Below are positions 53,359 to 63,559 of a DNA stretch of 64,000 bases, piece after piece. Source of the DNA: Favolaschia claudopus (lineage: Eukaryota; Basidiomycota; Agaricomycetes; Agaricales; Mycenaceae); assembly GCA_037176885.1 (NCBI GenBank), contig JAWWNJ010000003.1, forward strand, positions 620,001-684,000, written 5' to 3'. The position numbers and the translations under genes are program-made. Below the pieces are notes generated by a model. It was not told the DNA's origin. It ran no database searches and was given only the letters and a program-made list of their open reading frames with translations. Each line of letters opens with the position of its first letter. Within the stretch, counting starts at the first letter, position 1.

Positions 53359-55086
53359 CAGTGCCGGACATGCAAAGTCGACAATGTTGATTGCCGGCGA
53401 ACGGGAATTTTGGGGATAAATCTGACTTCAGAATCGGATTCGCCGACCCCGGAAAAGCTCAAAAAACCACCTCCGGAGTTTTTCCCACGACATTTTGGCT
53501 GTGGCCAAATTTTTGGGGTCAAAAATCGAAACTCTGTGTACCGATTTTGAGCTCCGAGGGCAAAAAAATTTGCTCTCTGAGTGGTGCCGGAGAGTACGAC
53601 GGCCGGGACTGCAATCTAGGCAGAAATCAGTGCAGACTTTCAACACCAACTCACGGCAGCGGAACGGCACGGTGGACGGCAAGCGTGTTCGGTGACGGAA
53701 TTGATCAACATGATGTAAATTTGTCCAAATACGGCAGGGAATTTGTGTCAAAATAGCTCGTGAAATTACAGCCGTTTTGGAAACAATATACGGGTTTTGA
53801 TCAACTGGTGCTCACTCGTTTGTGCTTACCTTTGTTGTGCTTCCCATCACCAGCTCCACTTCGGCCGAATTTGAGTTTTGCTTCCGCCACCCAGAGAACA
53901 CCAGGAAAAAACAGGAGCTTAACAGAACTTAGGATTAAGACTCACCAATGCTCGACACGGCCATGACTTGCGAGCAAGGGCCGAAACCAGGGACCAGCGG
54001 CACTTGATGTGGTACGGCAGCGCCCCACAAAGTGGTGCTCCCGGCTTTGCCGATGACAGAATCGTCAACAAACGTAAGCACAAACGAAGGAGCACCACTC
54101 GATCAAAACCCGTATATTGTTTCCAAAACGGCTGTATTTTTCTTTTATCAGGAACAGAGCCAGCTCGATTAACGGAGTCGATTGCGCTATGCTTCGTAGT
54201 TTTTCCATCAAATCTACAGCTCCGGACAATCAAACTCGACAAATTTATCGACCTTTTCCCACGACCCCGATATGTATCGGAATCGAAAGGAAACGAGTTT
54301 AGGAGCCTGCTGAATTTTTTTGGTGAGAATTCATCGAGCCGTTCCGGAGATATCCGCTATTCTTAGTAGAGGGTAGCCAAAATTTTGGCCGGACCCCCCA
54401 AATTACAAGGAAAAATCACGAAAATATTGATTTGAGCTCTTTACGACTGTCTGAGTCTGGCTCTGGACTCAGAATGAAAATTCAACGAGCTGTTATGTCA
54501 CAAAATAGGAGGGAACCTGTGGGAACATTGTGACATTCGTAACAACATGTCACAAATATGTCACCTCCTGTCACCTTGGCATTGCCAATTCGGGTTTTTA
54601 TGGGTTCTTCAAAGCAAAAAGGGCTGAGGGACAAGAGTAGTTGCATATAGTATCCTCTGGATAGTCAGAAACCATGAAGGCTGGGTCAACATTCGTGTGG
54701 AGGGGCCAGAAAGGTACACACAATTTCGTTCAGACCGCCCAAAAATTTGGCCAAACCCATTTTGTCGTGGGAAAATTCAGGAAAAATCGTTTTTAGACGT
54801 ATTCTGGGGTGCTGAATCCGTTTCTGGACTCAGCTAAGCCCAGAAAATAGCGGTTCGACCGAAAATAAAATTGTTGACTTTGATTGTCCGGAGCTGTAGG
54901 TGTCCGGCCAAATTTTTGGGGTGATTTTTTTTTTTTTTGATTTTGAGTTTTGGAGAAATCGGCTCGTGCAAAACCATTCTTTGGGTCCATAACATCGTGT
55001 TTACACAAAAAACTAGCCGCCTAGGCATGTGTAACACCTTTCATAAATAGAAGATCAAAGTTGTCGACTTGGCGTGTCCGGCACTG
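53359..55086. mobile_element. large TA-flanked palindromic element X
   Basis: 1,728 bp, ends CAGTGCCGGACATGC (left) and, on the reverse strand, CAGTGCCGGACACGC; TA at 53357-53358 and 55087-55088. The inverted match runs about 30 bp. The interior repeats CCAAATTTTTGGGG / AAATTTTGGCCGGACC and GTTTCTGGACTCAG modules on both sides. It contains nested element Y. No transposase frame found, so it is a non-autonomous element of unusual length. Confidence 0.8.
53769..54134. mobile_element. TA-flanked hairpin element Y nested in X
   Basis: 366 bp, ends CAGCCGTTTTGGAAACAATA and complement, TA at 53767-53768 and 54135-54136. Arms pair for about 70 bp (TACGGGTTTTGATC, CGTTTGTGCTTAC). Confidence 0.84.
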
Positions 55087-55184
55087 TATCCCGAGAAATT
55101 TTCGAGCACTTAGAACAGCCGCAAGCTGGTGAAGAGAAGAAGATGGTGGAAAGTGGCAAGAAATCTTGTGGCTGTGGGCAAGTA

Positions 55185-55619
55185 AGGTAGACCCCATCCA
55201 CCTTCGACGAACATCACATGACATTTCCATTTTCGGCGGAGCTCAGGAAAACACGTCTGTAAAGTACCTTGCAGGTCAAATCTGACAAAACCCTTCGACC
55301 AAAACCTTTGTTTTGGTCCTATCTTCGTTTCTCTCAGCAAAGGTGTAACGATCCTATCTGAGGCGGAATTATCAAAGAAAGGCGGGCTGTTCCAAAACTG
55401 TCTCCCATACTGATGTGCCATCACAAAACATTGTGGGCGGAATTCGGCCTGCCACAAGTGTTGTATGACCCCGGAATTAATTCTATAGAGCTTTTACATG
55501 AGTTTAAACAATCTGGTCGAGGGAATTTGGCCCGTTCTTCCTCGTTATTTTAATAATAATGTTTCATCCCAATTCGGACAGAACACGTGATGTTCGTCGA
55601 AGGTGGATGGGGTCTACCT
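55185..55619. mobile_element. TA-flanked MITE Z
   Basis: 435 bp, ends AGGTAGACCCCATCCACCTT and complement, TA at 55183-55184 and 55620-55621. The inverted repeat is about 35 bp (CGACGAACATCAC). Confidence 0.82.
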
Positions 55620-55621
55620 TA

Positions 55622-56869
55622 ACACCCAGCTGATCGGATTATCAACCAGCATCACTCCGGGACAGCCGTGGAACCAAAGTCAACATTCAATTAGGGCAGG
55701 ATGTATGGAAAATAAACACTGCCACTACAGCAAGCCAGCATTTGCTTCAAATTTCGAACTGTTCACTTCCAAATCTATATTACAATCGACCTCCCTAGGC
55801 GATTTGACTTAAGACAAACCTGTTCCGAGAACGCCCGAATGCCCCACTCACGTCATCAGCACACAGCCAAACAGCTTACGACAACTTCGCCGCTGCCTCT
55901 CGGACAGCCCCCAGCTCTTGTTCAGCGTCTCCCCCGAGGTAAAACTCATTTGCAATCCATATTGCAAATTTAATGCGTAACTCAAACATTCACAGAACAT
56001 AATACACAGCTTACTCGTCATTCTGATCCAGCTTTATCGCATCCTTTGCTGGCTTCAGCTGAATGCCCGGGCTCCGGAGGACGCGACAGATGTTTCTGTG
56101 CTACGAGTGGTCGACATGGTGCAGCATTGAAGAAGCGAAGAACGATTCGAAGCGGTATTTAGTCTGATCCAGGCCGATTATATTAGAAATTTTAAAATTG
56201 GGATGATTTTGACCAAACGGTGACTGCAACTTTAAAAATTGATTGATATACAGGGTAAAACTCAAACCAATACAGTCTCAGCCTTATGTGTGGGCTTCAA
56301 TATCTGTCAGGAAGAGATTTGCGCATCTTGAATGATGTAGCAAGGCCGATTGCGCCTACAAAATTCAACGTTGAACTTTACGATCGTTTCGTTAAATTAA
56401 GCCCGGTCTCGGCCTGGTATTCGATCAAAAAATATTGGGTCTAACACGGTTGCTTAGTGTAACGGTAGTGTGCCTGAGTGTTATGTCTGTCACTTGATGT
56501 AACGGGTTCGGATCCCTATGTTACATCTTGCTTTTTTTGACTATTTCCCAAACGACCTCCAGACATAGCACATGATGAGCCTTTCCGCTCAAGCCCCAAA
56601 CTTTTTTTTTATTTTTTCACACAGTGCCATTAGTTATGAAAATAGCAATAATTTCCTTTCTTGTTTTCCCACTCAGTCTGTTCCTTCAAACAAGCTGCTC
56701 TTCAAGGTGGCTTTTATATGTTGCTCAATAGATCATAGATAGAGTGTCCTTATCACCTCTAAGGCCTGACAGACAGAGTTGAGTCCGGCCAAACGATTTT
56801 GGTTGGTGTGATCTTCGCATTGTGAACATGTCGAAGCATCCGATTCAGTGAAATGTCGAAGCATTCGAT
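55622..56869. other. no gene; tRNA-like sequence inside
   Basis: Apart from the tRNA-like segment at 56448-56525 and a duplicated 23-base stretch at 56831-56878 (CGAAGCATTCGATTCAGTGA), no feature is recognised. No reverse transcriptase of the adjacent gypsy remnant is present here. Confidence 0.4.
56448..56525 (+). ncRNA. tRNA-like sequence, possible SINE head
   Basis: TAGTGTAACGGTAG matches a pol III A box and GGTTCGGATCC a B box, about 50 bases apart as in tRNA genes. The acceptor arms (GGTTGCT and TGTTACA) do not pair, and the anticodon stem is poor, so it is not a functional tRNA. It could be a decayed tRNA or the head of a SINE. Confidence 0.35.
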
Positions 56870-57670
56870 TCAGTGAAATTGAGGGTGCGAGTAAATTTTC
56901 GCAGTTGCAACACCAGAAATAGGTAAACACTTTGAGCTTCCAACACAAACTCAAGCGGGGTTGAGCCCGATATTAACTTGATGCTGAAACAGCCACGCCG
57001 TTCCAAGAATCAAGTCATAACCACTCACATTGGCGAGATAGAAAGTACGTGGACAGTTGATGTCTTGATACTTGAAACTCACTTCAACCGAGTGATTAAT
57101 TTTCGACCTCTAACCTTGAACAGCTAGTTGAAGGACAATTGGTTCGTCCAATTCTCGTCGTTTCAACTGAAGCTGATCTGCCAAAGAGGTCGAAATCAGA
57201 TCCCCGAGTGAACCCGAGTCAACGAGTGCCCGCGCTGGGTGCCCGTTGACCTGAACTACAATAATCAACGGCTTTGCGACAATTTTGTCAGGGACTCGAG
57301 GCATGCATGCGGTACGCGAAATTCCATTTACTTGATCCGCAGAAACCTGAATTCCTCCGCAGTATAGAATAGACGATTCTAAAGCGTCTTGGAATTGAAC
57401 ATCCGCAAGCATTTTCAACAAGTATGATAATTTAGGTAGCGCACTCGGTCTACCGAGTTCAACTTCGACTGTATCGCGTTCTATTTCAATTGATTGAATT
57501 ACTTCAAACAATCGAATCTCTTGCTCTGAATACGACGTCTCAAAGAGAAGATACAGATAACCGAAGCCGTCTTCCGTATCAAACGTATTCCAGCGAATAC
57601 TTTCTTCACGTTCACTTTTACCGCGCTTTCGGCGGATCCAATTAACTAGGTTGAACCTCCAGTTCATCAA
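56870..57670 (-). pseudogene. gypsy aspartic protease region, interrupted by stops
   Basis: VQVNGHPARALVDSGSLGDL contains the D-S-G active-site motif of retroviral-type aspartic proteases. A TAG at 57110 follows LQLAVQG. The same frame then continues with KINHSVEVSFKYQDINCPRT and GYDLILGTAWLFQHQ, the usual protease C-terminus, and a TGA follows LNPA. The open reading ends at 56870 with no trace of reverse transcriptase. Confidence 0.75.
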
Positions 57671-57706
57671 ATAGTCCTCTGGCAGGTCTAACTGCCAGCG
57701 ACAACC

Positions 57707-58130
57707 TCATTTGTTCGCTCCCGAGACAATATATAATCCGGGGTACTTTTTGCGAACATGGTAAGTTGAAAGTTCAGGGTATTTTTCAACCCGTTCATTC
57801 AAATATTGATTTGCTCCGTTGCAGAGTAAATCATCGATTGGCACTTGATGAAGAGGACGAGGTGGCTCAGCTAATCTTTCAAGCTGGTACAACCGCTCAC
57901 TGGCGTACCACGCCGCGATTTCAAATTCTTCATCAAATAATCGACCTTTCGGTACAATCGTAATCTCATGGAAATATTCATCCCAGACGGTCCATTGCAT
58001 ATCTACAACTTGATCAAAATAGAAACGGCGTTTATCTCGGCAAGGTTGGTCCATGTCAACTAGTTCATCGCCCGGATAAGGCTGCAGAAATTCAAGAACA
58101 GCACATGCGCCCTCCGCAGTACAAGATCAC
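57707..58130 (-). pseudogene. gypsy linker, third copy of the module
   Basis: Reads QPYPGDELVDMDQP, RRFYFDQVVDMQWTVWDEYF and RLFDEEFEIAAWYASERLYQ, the same pattern as the two copies upstream, including the QPYPGDE motif seen at about 59080. The frame ends with a stop before 57707. Confidence 0.65.
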
Positions 58131-59799
58131 CGATGCGATCCGATCTAAGTCGTTTATTTTCGAAATTTGATGATGGAATATCCTGAAGTTCTAGGACCTG
58201 GCAGAGGAGACTTAGACGATCATCCAGTGTCTCTTCAGGATTCCCTGAAAGCTTCAAACCGGAAATAATTGCAGGTTTGTCTTCATCATCAAAGCCATCA
58301 AACTCATCAATTTCAGAGTCGGAGTCGCTAACTGACATTAACTCTGGCATATCCAAGTAGTCAGACGTCGTTGGATTGTGCTCTTCTTGAGCAGGTAAGT
58401 CTTCAACTTCTTCTGGTTCAATTTCTCCTTCAGATTCATCGCAAAATCCAGGAATTCTGAAGCAACGAGGGAGATCAAAGTCCCCATCATCCGAGTCCGA
58501 ATCCGACTCATACTCTGAACCACTTGTCTCAAATAATTCAGCGAACTCGTCTTCCGATTCACTGGGTTCATATCCAGACGAACTAGATGTCTCCGAATCC
58601 GAATAGGAAGGTAAATCCGCAAATTTCTCAATATACCAGGCCGAGAGATCAAAGTCTCGGTTTTGCAGGGATTCTTTGCGTAGAATTTGCGGTTCAACAT
58701 TCCTGAATATGCTGGTGACAATGTACGAATCTTCATCGAAGGCTTCGACACGAATCTTATTATCTTTGATTATAGGAGTGTCAATTTCTTGATCAACATC
58801 CTGCAAGATAAATATTGCCATCGTTGCAAACATGTCGTCGGTTTCCGCCGTATAACGGTCTTCCCATTCGACATCATCAGGATCAAGTCCTATGGCGATC
58901 TGGCGCTCAATAGCATACCAGAGACCAATCTTGAAATTTTCATCAAACAAAAAGTCCATTGGTAGGATCACATCCTCCATGGTTGCATTGTCAATAACGA
59001 CATATTCAGTTTGCGAGGTTTCGTATACTTGGAATCGAGATTCTTCTTGAACCTCTTCGTCTCCAGGATAAGGCTGAGCCTCCTGCAGTACAATGCGAAC
59101 GAATCGAGCCACTAAATCTCCGATAGGTCGCGGCTTTTCCGGGTGAGAGTTGACGGTTTCCAAAATTTTAAAATCCTGGTTCCCGCCCTCCTCAGCTTCC
59201 ATACGGAAAATGGCAGACCCAACAGGTAAGGTTTCTAATACTTCAGTAGTTGCTGAAAGTGCTGATTCGTTTGCGGTACGTATTCGCGCTGCGTGTGCGC
59301 CGAAACCTGGAGGTTTACCCTTCTGGTTTGAATTCATGGTCGTCAACTTAAGGCAGTTGCGAGCCATATGACCTGCCTCTTCGCAATTCAAGCAAAGCCC
59401 AGCAGCCATCAATTCGTTTCGACGTTTTGTCGACAATTTTCGGTCAGGGTATCCCTTGAACTGGTTGTTATTAGAAGGCTTTGCCTTCTCATTGTTCGGT
59501 TTAGGTGAGTTCAACTTCACAGATGAAGTCTGAATCACTGGCTTCTTATAGAACCGACCACCACGTCCACGAGTGGAGGTTTTCATCGAGGAGGTAGAAG
59601 GTTTGCTTGCGCTTGCCTTCGGCTTGTCATCCTCGGGTCTACCGAGTAACTTTTCAGCTTGTTCAGCTTCAACCACGACATCGTCCCACGATGATATTTC
59701 TGGATCAAGCTTTTGACGAGACATTTCTCGTTTGATGTCCTTGCGCAAGGTCAACCAGAGACGGGTAACCTTCTCCTGTTCATCCGGCAATCCAATCAT
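58060..59799 (-). CDS. gypsy Gag C-terminus: zinc knuckle and acidic modular linker
   Basis: Continues the capsid with VTRLWLTLRKDIKREMSRQK. The zinc knuckle CLNCEEAGHMARNC (C-x2-C-x4-H-x4-C) lies at about 59355-59400. About 430 residues of acidic linker follow. Within it two copies of a 45-residue module can be aligned: RFQVYETSQTEYVVID...LFDENFKIGLWYAIER and RVEAFDEDSYIVTSIF...LQNRDFDLSAWYIEKF. A third lies downstream (57800-58130). Long acidic Ser/Asp/Glu tracts separate them. The frame is lost at about 58100, just after the second IGDLV motif. Confidence 0.72.
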   Translation of the reverse strand: MIGLPDEQEKVTRLWLTLRKDIKREMSRQKLDPEISSWDDVVVEAEQAEKLLGRPEDDKPKASASKPSTSSMKTSTRGRGGRFYKKPVIQTSSVKLNSPKPNNEKAKPSNNNQFKGYPDRKLSTKRRNELMAAGLCLNCEEAGHMARNCLKLTTMNSNQKGKPPGFGAHAARIRTANESALSATTEVLETLPVGSAIFRMEAEEGGNQDFKILETVNSHPEKPRPIGDLVARFVRIVLQEAQPYPGDEEVQEESRFQVYETSQTEYVVIDNATMEDVILPMDFLFDENFKIGLWYAIERQIAIGLDPDDVEWEDRYTAETDDMFATMAIFILQDVDQEIDTPIIKDNKIRVEAFDEDSYIVTSIFRNVEPQILRKESLQNRDFDLSAWYIEKFADLPSYSDSETSSSSGYEPSESEDEFAELFETSGSEYESDSDSDDGDFDLPRCFRIPGFCDESEGEIEPEEVEDLPAQEEHNPTTSDYLDMPELMSVSDSDSEIDEFDGFDDEDKPAIISGLKLSGNPEETLDDRLSLLCQVLELQDIPSSNFENKRLRSDRIGDLVLRRAHVLFLNFCSLIRAMN

Positions 59800-61807
59800 G
59801 GTATGTAATTGCTCGTACTCGTTCAGTTACTGATTTTGAACCTTGGTAAAGTCCGTTCAGTTTGATACGTTGTTTCAACCTGAAGTCCTTAGGGAAACAA
59901 TAATTCAGAAGTTCAGTGAAGAATTTCGGTAAGGTCCAGTGTTTTTCATTTTTTACAACCTTCCGTTCGTAGAATTCGCCAGCTGATCCCGTCATGAAAT
60001 AGCTGATAATGAAAATCTGATCCTCCTTTGGAACTTTGCCCATTGTAACATAGTTTGTGCTTTCACGAACAAACCGGAAATATGCATACGAATTAACTGA
60101 TCCATCATATTTGGTAGGTGGGACAGGTTTCAAGGTCATCTTGGTAGTCCGTCGAGATTTTGATCTCGACCGGCGGTAATCTTTTGCACGTCGTGATTTG
60201 CTAGATTTCCGCGACTTGCGGGAATGGCTATGTTTATGTTTATGTGTCGATTTACGACGCCGTTTCGCAGACTTTCCAGAATCGGAGTCACTCCCTTCAG
60301 AGCTTGATGAGCTCTCCGAGGTGCTGGACTCGTCACCCGAATCAGACAAATCATCATCGGAGGAATCCGAGCTTGAACTCGATGAGCTGCTAGAGCTCGA
60401 GGAACTCGAACTCGAGGAAGGTGGAGAAGTATTCCGAGCGGCAGCCTCGCGAATAACATTGTCAATAAATGTGCCGCCCACAGGGGGTCTAGCAGGAGGG
60501 GAATCAGAGCGCTTCTTATCCTGTTTACCAGGTTTCTTGGTGCGCATTTCCTTCCCAATGCTTGCTTCAACCGCTTCCTTCGAGTGGTTTCTAACTTGTT
60601 TAGCTTGCTTCTTTCGAAGCAACTTAGCGGTGCGTTTATCTTCCGCTATTTTGGCGTCCTTTTGACGCTTCTCCTCAAGCTTAATTTCCTTCAGACGCTT
60701 CTGAAGGTTCGATTTTTCATTTGATATCGAAATAGATGTCTGGCCAGACACGGAAATGGGGGGAGGAGAATTATATTCAGGTTTGTCTATTACAACAGTA
60801 GTGGATGAGCTATTCGAAGGGACACTATTCACAGGTAAATCCTGGAACAAGTCAGAAGGAGTTGTGATAGGCTCCTTCTTGATACGCTTAATTTCTTCAA
60901 AATTAGCGAATGCCGCGCGTTGTGCGTCAAGATCAGCCTCTGAGAACTGATCCGACCAATCGACCGCACCCCAGTTAAGTGGGTCCGGTCCTTTGCCCTT
61001 GTTCGGCTTCGAAGGTCCTTCACCTCGAGAAGATTCGCTATCCGAGGAGGAAGCCGAACGAATCTCGACCTTCCGAGTAGGCGCAGGTGTAGATTGAGCC
61101 TGAGGGCCTGCCGAACGAGGTGAGTTAAAGTTATTCAATTTAACTTTCGCAATTTTATCACCGTCATCATCTGACGCAAAGGAAACCAATTCCTCGTCAG
61201 ATACATGAGAGGTACGGCGGCTTTCCTCAGCAGCCTTGGCCATGCGCAAATAGCGCTTGCCAATCTGCCTGAGTTCCTTAGAACTCATTTCTTTAGTCGC
61301 ACGTTCGATCGACGAAGTGGAAGTCGAGGTGGACCGATTAAGGTCCACTCCAACCGACTTCTTATCTTCCTTGTGAGATTTAGAAGTCTCGCGAGTCACC
61401 TGCGTCCAGGTCTTGCCTTTCTCGCTCGCATTTGCGTCGAGAATGCCAAAATCCACGTTGCTATCAAGCGACGGGACAAGCAACAGCTCAGAGCTCTCCT
61501 CTAAAGGAGAAGCTCTATTTTCCACCACCTGAGCAGGTGGGGTACTAACCGCCCGAGTGGGTGGTGAAGCAGAAACAACCCGGCTGAATAACAGCTCAGG
61601 CGTAACGCTGCGCGGCTTGGGCGGACCCAAAGCCGGCATGGGAGCGGAATGCTCGGGAGCGCGATGCTCGGAACTAGAGGAAGAAGAAGAGATAGAAGAA
61701 ACAGACGCACCAAGGCCAGCGCGTTCCTCGTAAGATGGACGAGAGTTCCGAGTAGCAGCCCGAGTGATAATTGGGGAACGTCCGCGACCACGAAGATATT
61801 GAGCCAT
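59780..61807 (-). CDS. gypsy Gag, N-terminal and capsid region
   Basis: Starts MAQYLRGRGRSPIITRAATR. A long low-complexity part is followed by a coiled-coil-prone Lys/Glu-rich stretch (about 60600-60720), a poly-Ser run of 18 residues (about 60365-60420) with acidic Asp/Ser repeats, and an Arg/Ser- and His/Lys-rich segment (KHKHSHSRKSRKSSKSRRAK). The capsid-like core reads KYDGSVNSYAYFRFVRESTN, ISYFMTGSAGEFYE and LPKFFTELLNYCFPKDFRLK. Near 59815 the frame changes: the Gag sequence carries on as EYEQLHTMIGLPDEQEKVTR in the next frame. Confidence 0.75.
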   Translation of the reverse strand: MAQYLRGRGRSPIITRAATRNSRPSYEERAGLGASVSSISSSSSSSEHRAPEHSAPMPALGPPKPRSVTPELLFSRVVSASPPTRAVSTPPAQVVENRASPLEESSELLLVPSLDSNVDFGILDANASEKGKTWTQVTRETSKSHKEDKKSVGVDLNRSTSTSTSSIERATKEMSSKELRQIGKRYLRMAKAAEESRRTSHVSDEELVSFASDDDGDKIAKVKLNNFNSPRSAGPQAQSTPAPTRKVEIRSASSSDSESSRGEGPSKPNKGKGPDPLNWGAVDWSDQFSEADLDAQRAAFANFEEIKRIKKEPITTPSDLFQDLPVNSVPSNSSSTTVVIDKPEYNSPPPISVSGQTSISISNEKSNLQKRLKEIKLEEKRQKDAKIAEDKRTAKLLRKKQAKQVRNHSKEAVEASIGKEMRTKKPGKQDKKRSDSPPARPPVGGTFIDNVIREAAARNTSPPSSSSSSSSSSSSSSSSSDSSDDDLSDSGDESSTSESSSSSEGSDSDSGKSAKRRRKSTHKHKHSHSRKSRKSSKSRRAKDYRRSRSKSRRTTKMTLKPVPPTKYDGSVNSYAYFRFVRESTNYVTMGKVPKEDQIFIISYFMTGSAGEFYERKVVKNEKHWTLPKFFTELLNYCFPKDFRLKQRIKLNGLYQGSKSVTERVRAITYHDWIAG

Positions 61808-63422
61808 TGCGATGAGAGAAAAGAGTAAGAAGCAGGAGACGAGATTTGAGACAAGATATGAGACACGAGAGAAACTTTGGTGAGATGGTCGTCGTCGAAG
61901 TCGGTAGCAGCGGTTGATCAGACCACGGTTAACCAGAGCAAGCGGTGACGAGAAGCAGAGATACTATTTATCAGTCAAAAATATGTGACGAAAGATTACC
62001 GGTAGGCAATAGTTTCGGCACACGAGAGCAATTTGGTGGCGAACAAAGTGACTGGTTTAAGTTCTAGATTCACCAAAGCATTGTAATTAATACATCGGAG
62101 TATTTATACTAAGTAAGTCAGTGAGACAAAGGCGGAATGAGATCATATCTGAGCGCAGGACAATGTAGACGGAGCGGGAAGTGGATGTAAGTCTAAGTAC
62201 AACACGGTCACGAGATAAGAAAGAAATGATGATGTTACATCTGTTTTTAAGTTCATAGGCGTGTCAACGGTAAAAGCTTATTATATAATCTTTGTGGCTG
62301 TGTTTCTTACGGCAAAATAGTCCACTTTTCTTATTTAGCTTCCTTCGGGCATCTATAGACTCGAATTCTCGATATAAGACATCTATGAATACATGGCTAA
62401 CTACCTACCAAAGGATTTCCAATGAAATGCATCTTCTGCGCAGACGCGCCAACGTTTCGCTCCGGCTCGTGACATCTGTGACGGAGTCATCACGCATTTT
62501 TTCAACCACTTTCCGTGGTGCCTTGTCATGATTCCGGCCAGCTCAGACCTCCAGGCGACTCGTATGGGTCTATATAGATACTCTACACAGAGTTTTAGCC
62601 TTAGATACTACGGGAATGGGTAGAAAACGTGATTACATAATCCGAATTCTACCCCTTGCACTTAAAAATGGACTAGGTTTTTGATTGATTTGAGGACGGT
62701 GTTTGGTCGGCTTGATCTGACACCAATAGCTGACGTCAGTCGGAAATTTGGCTCCGGAGTTCGGTCCGAGGGGGGTGGGGGTGGTCTCTTGATTTCCGCG
62801 GATTTTGAGTCTGAACCTGAGAAACCGCGTAAAATTATCCGCTAATCAACTGATCCCGCGCATGCCCGAACCTTTCCGTCATAAGGCCGAGACGAGGCGG
62901 TGCCGGAGATATCCGTCTACGGTCTTGTCAACTTCTTTCGGACTACTACCGCCTACTTCCCAGAATGGTATTTCTCAAGTTCTATCGTTGTGCAAGAGTC
63001 CGTTCGAGTTTGTCTACCTTTCCTTGGGTTGACACACAGCCGCGCTCGACTCGGCTGCCTGATACATCCTCTGAATCGGCTAAGAGTGGTTTACGTGGTG
63101 TGTACGTTGTCGACGCGCAGTTGCGCCCCCGACACCGCCGGCGGCCGCAGGGTGACCACCCTCTGGATACCTATTCTTTCTGCTATATTCATTCTTTGCC
63201 AATGACCTTGAGCTTCGTGAATGCTTTGGAAACAATTTGATCTTCCATTTACCGCCGCACCTGCTAATTATTCTTCAACCGGAAAAATGTCTGTGGCTCT
63301 CTGTACAGCCTAACTGGCCTTGAAGACCTGTTACTTTACCTAGATTTCTACAGTTTTGGACCCGCAATGGCTGCTTGAAGATTCTGCTCCTTCGCTTCAA
63401 AATGAGCCTATACCCATGTCAA
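61808..63422. other. no gene recognised; probable gypsy leader and LTR remnant
   Basis: The gypsy leader and 5' LTR should lie above 61808. A minus-strand start TGTAACATCATCATTT at about 62245 is a possible LTR tip, but no partner copy was found. 62640-63250 has overlapping short frames without homology. Confidence 0.35.
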
Positions 63423-63551
63423 TCAAAGAAGTAAAACAGCTTGTAATAATTCGGTGGTCTGAGGCAACTGTATGGCGACCAACACCCAACCAACGATCGT
63501 CAACGCAAGAACCGTGAATGTTATACGAGCAATGATATTGCGACGAATATA
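63423..63551 (-). CDS. possible exon with a transmembrane segment
   Basis: A minus-strand frame reads IARITFTVLALTIVGWVLVA followed by IQLPQTTELLQAVLLL and a stop at 63423. The hydrophobic stretch is about 20 residues and would span a membrane. It may be the last exon of the STAND gene or of a separate gene; no splice site links it firmly. Confidence 0.28.
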   Translation of the reverse strand, partial: YIRRNIIARITFTVLALTIVGWVLVAIQLPQTTELLQAVLLL

Positions 63552-63559
63552 TTACTCTC

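Larger units (their letters stand above)
56870..61807 (-). mobile_element. Ty3/gypsy retrotransposon remnant (gag to protease)
   Basis: Gag, zinc knuckle, a long acidic linker and an aspartic protease can be read in order on the minus strand. Reverse transcriptase, RNase H, integrase and LTRs were not found. Several frame changes and stops are present (about 59815, 58100, 57685, 57110 and 56945). The element is dead. Confidence 0.8.

Noticed and set aside
53391..54366. Frames of over 100 residues within element X
   Set aside because: They cross inverted repeats and the nested hairpin Y, and no transposase motif is present.
59780..59830. Programmed ribosomal frameshift between Gag and Pol
   Set aside because: The frame change lies inside the capsid region, upstream of the zinc knuckle, and the element has further stops. 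A mutation is simpler.
60198..60665. 155-residue plus-strand frame rich in Glu, Leu and Ser
   Set aside because: It is the complement of the poly-Ser and acidic repeats of the gypsy Gag on the other strand, a codon-bias shadow.
62645..63240. Overlapping plus-strand frames of 75-100 residues
   Set aside because: Three frames open at once with no homology, which points to composition rather than coding.
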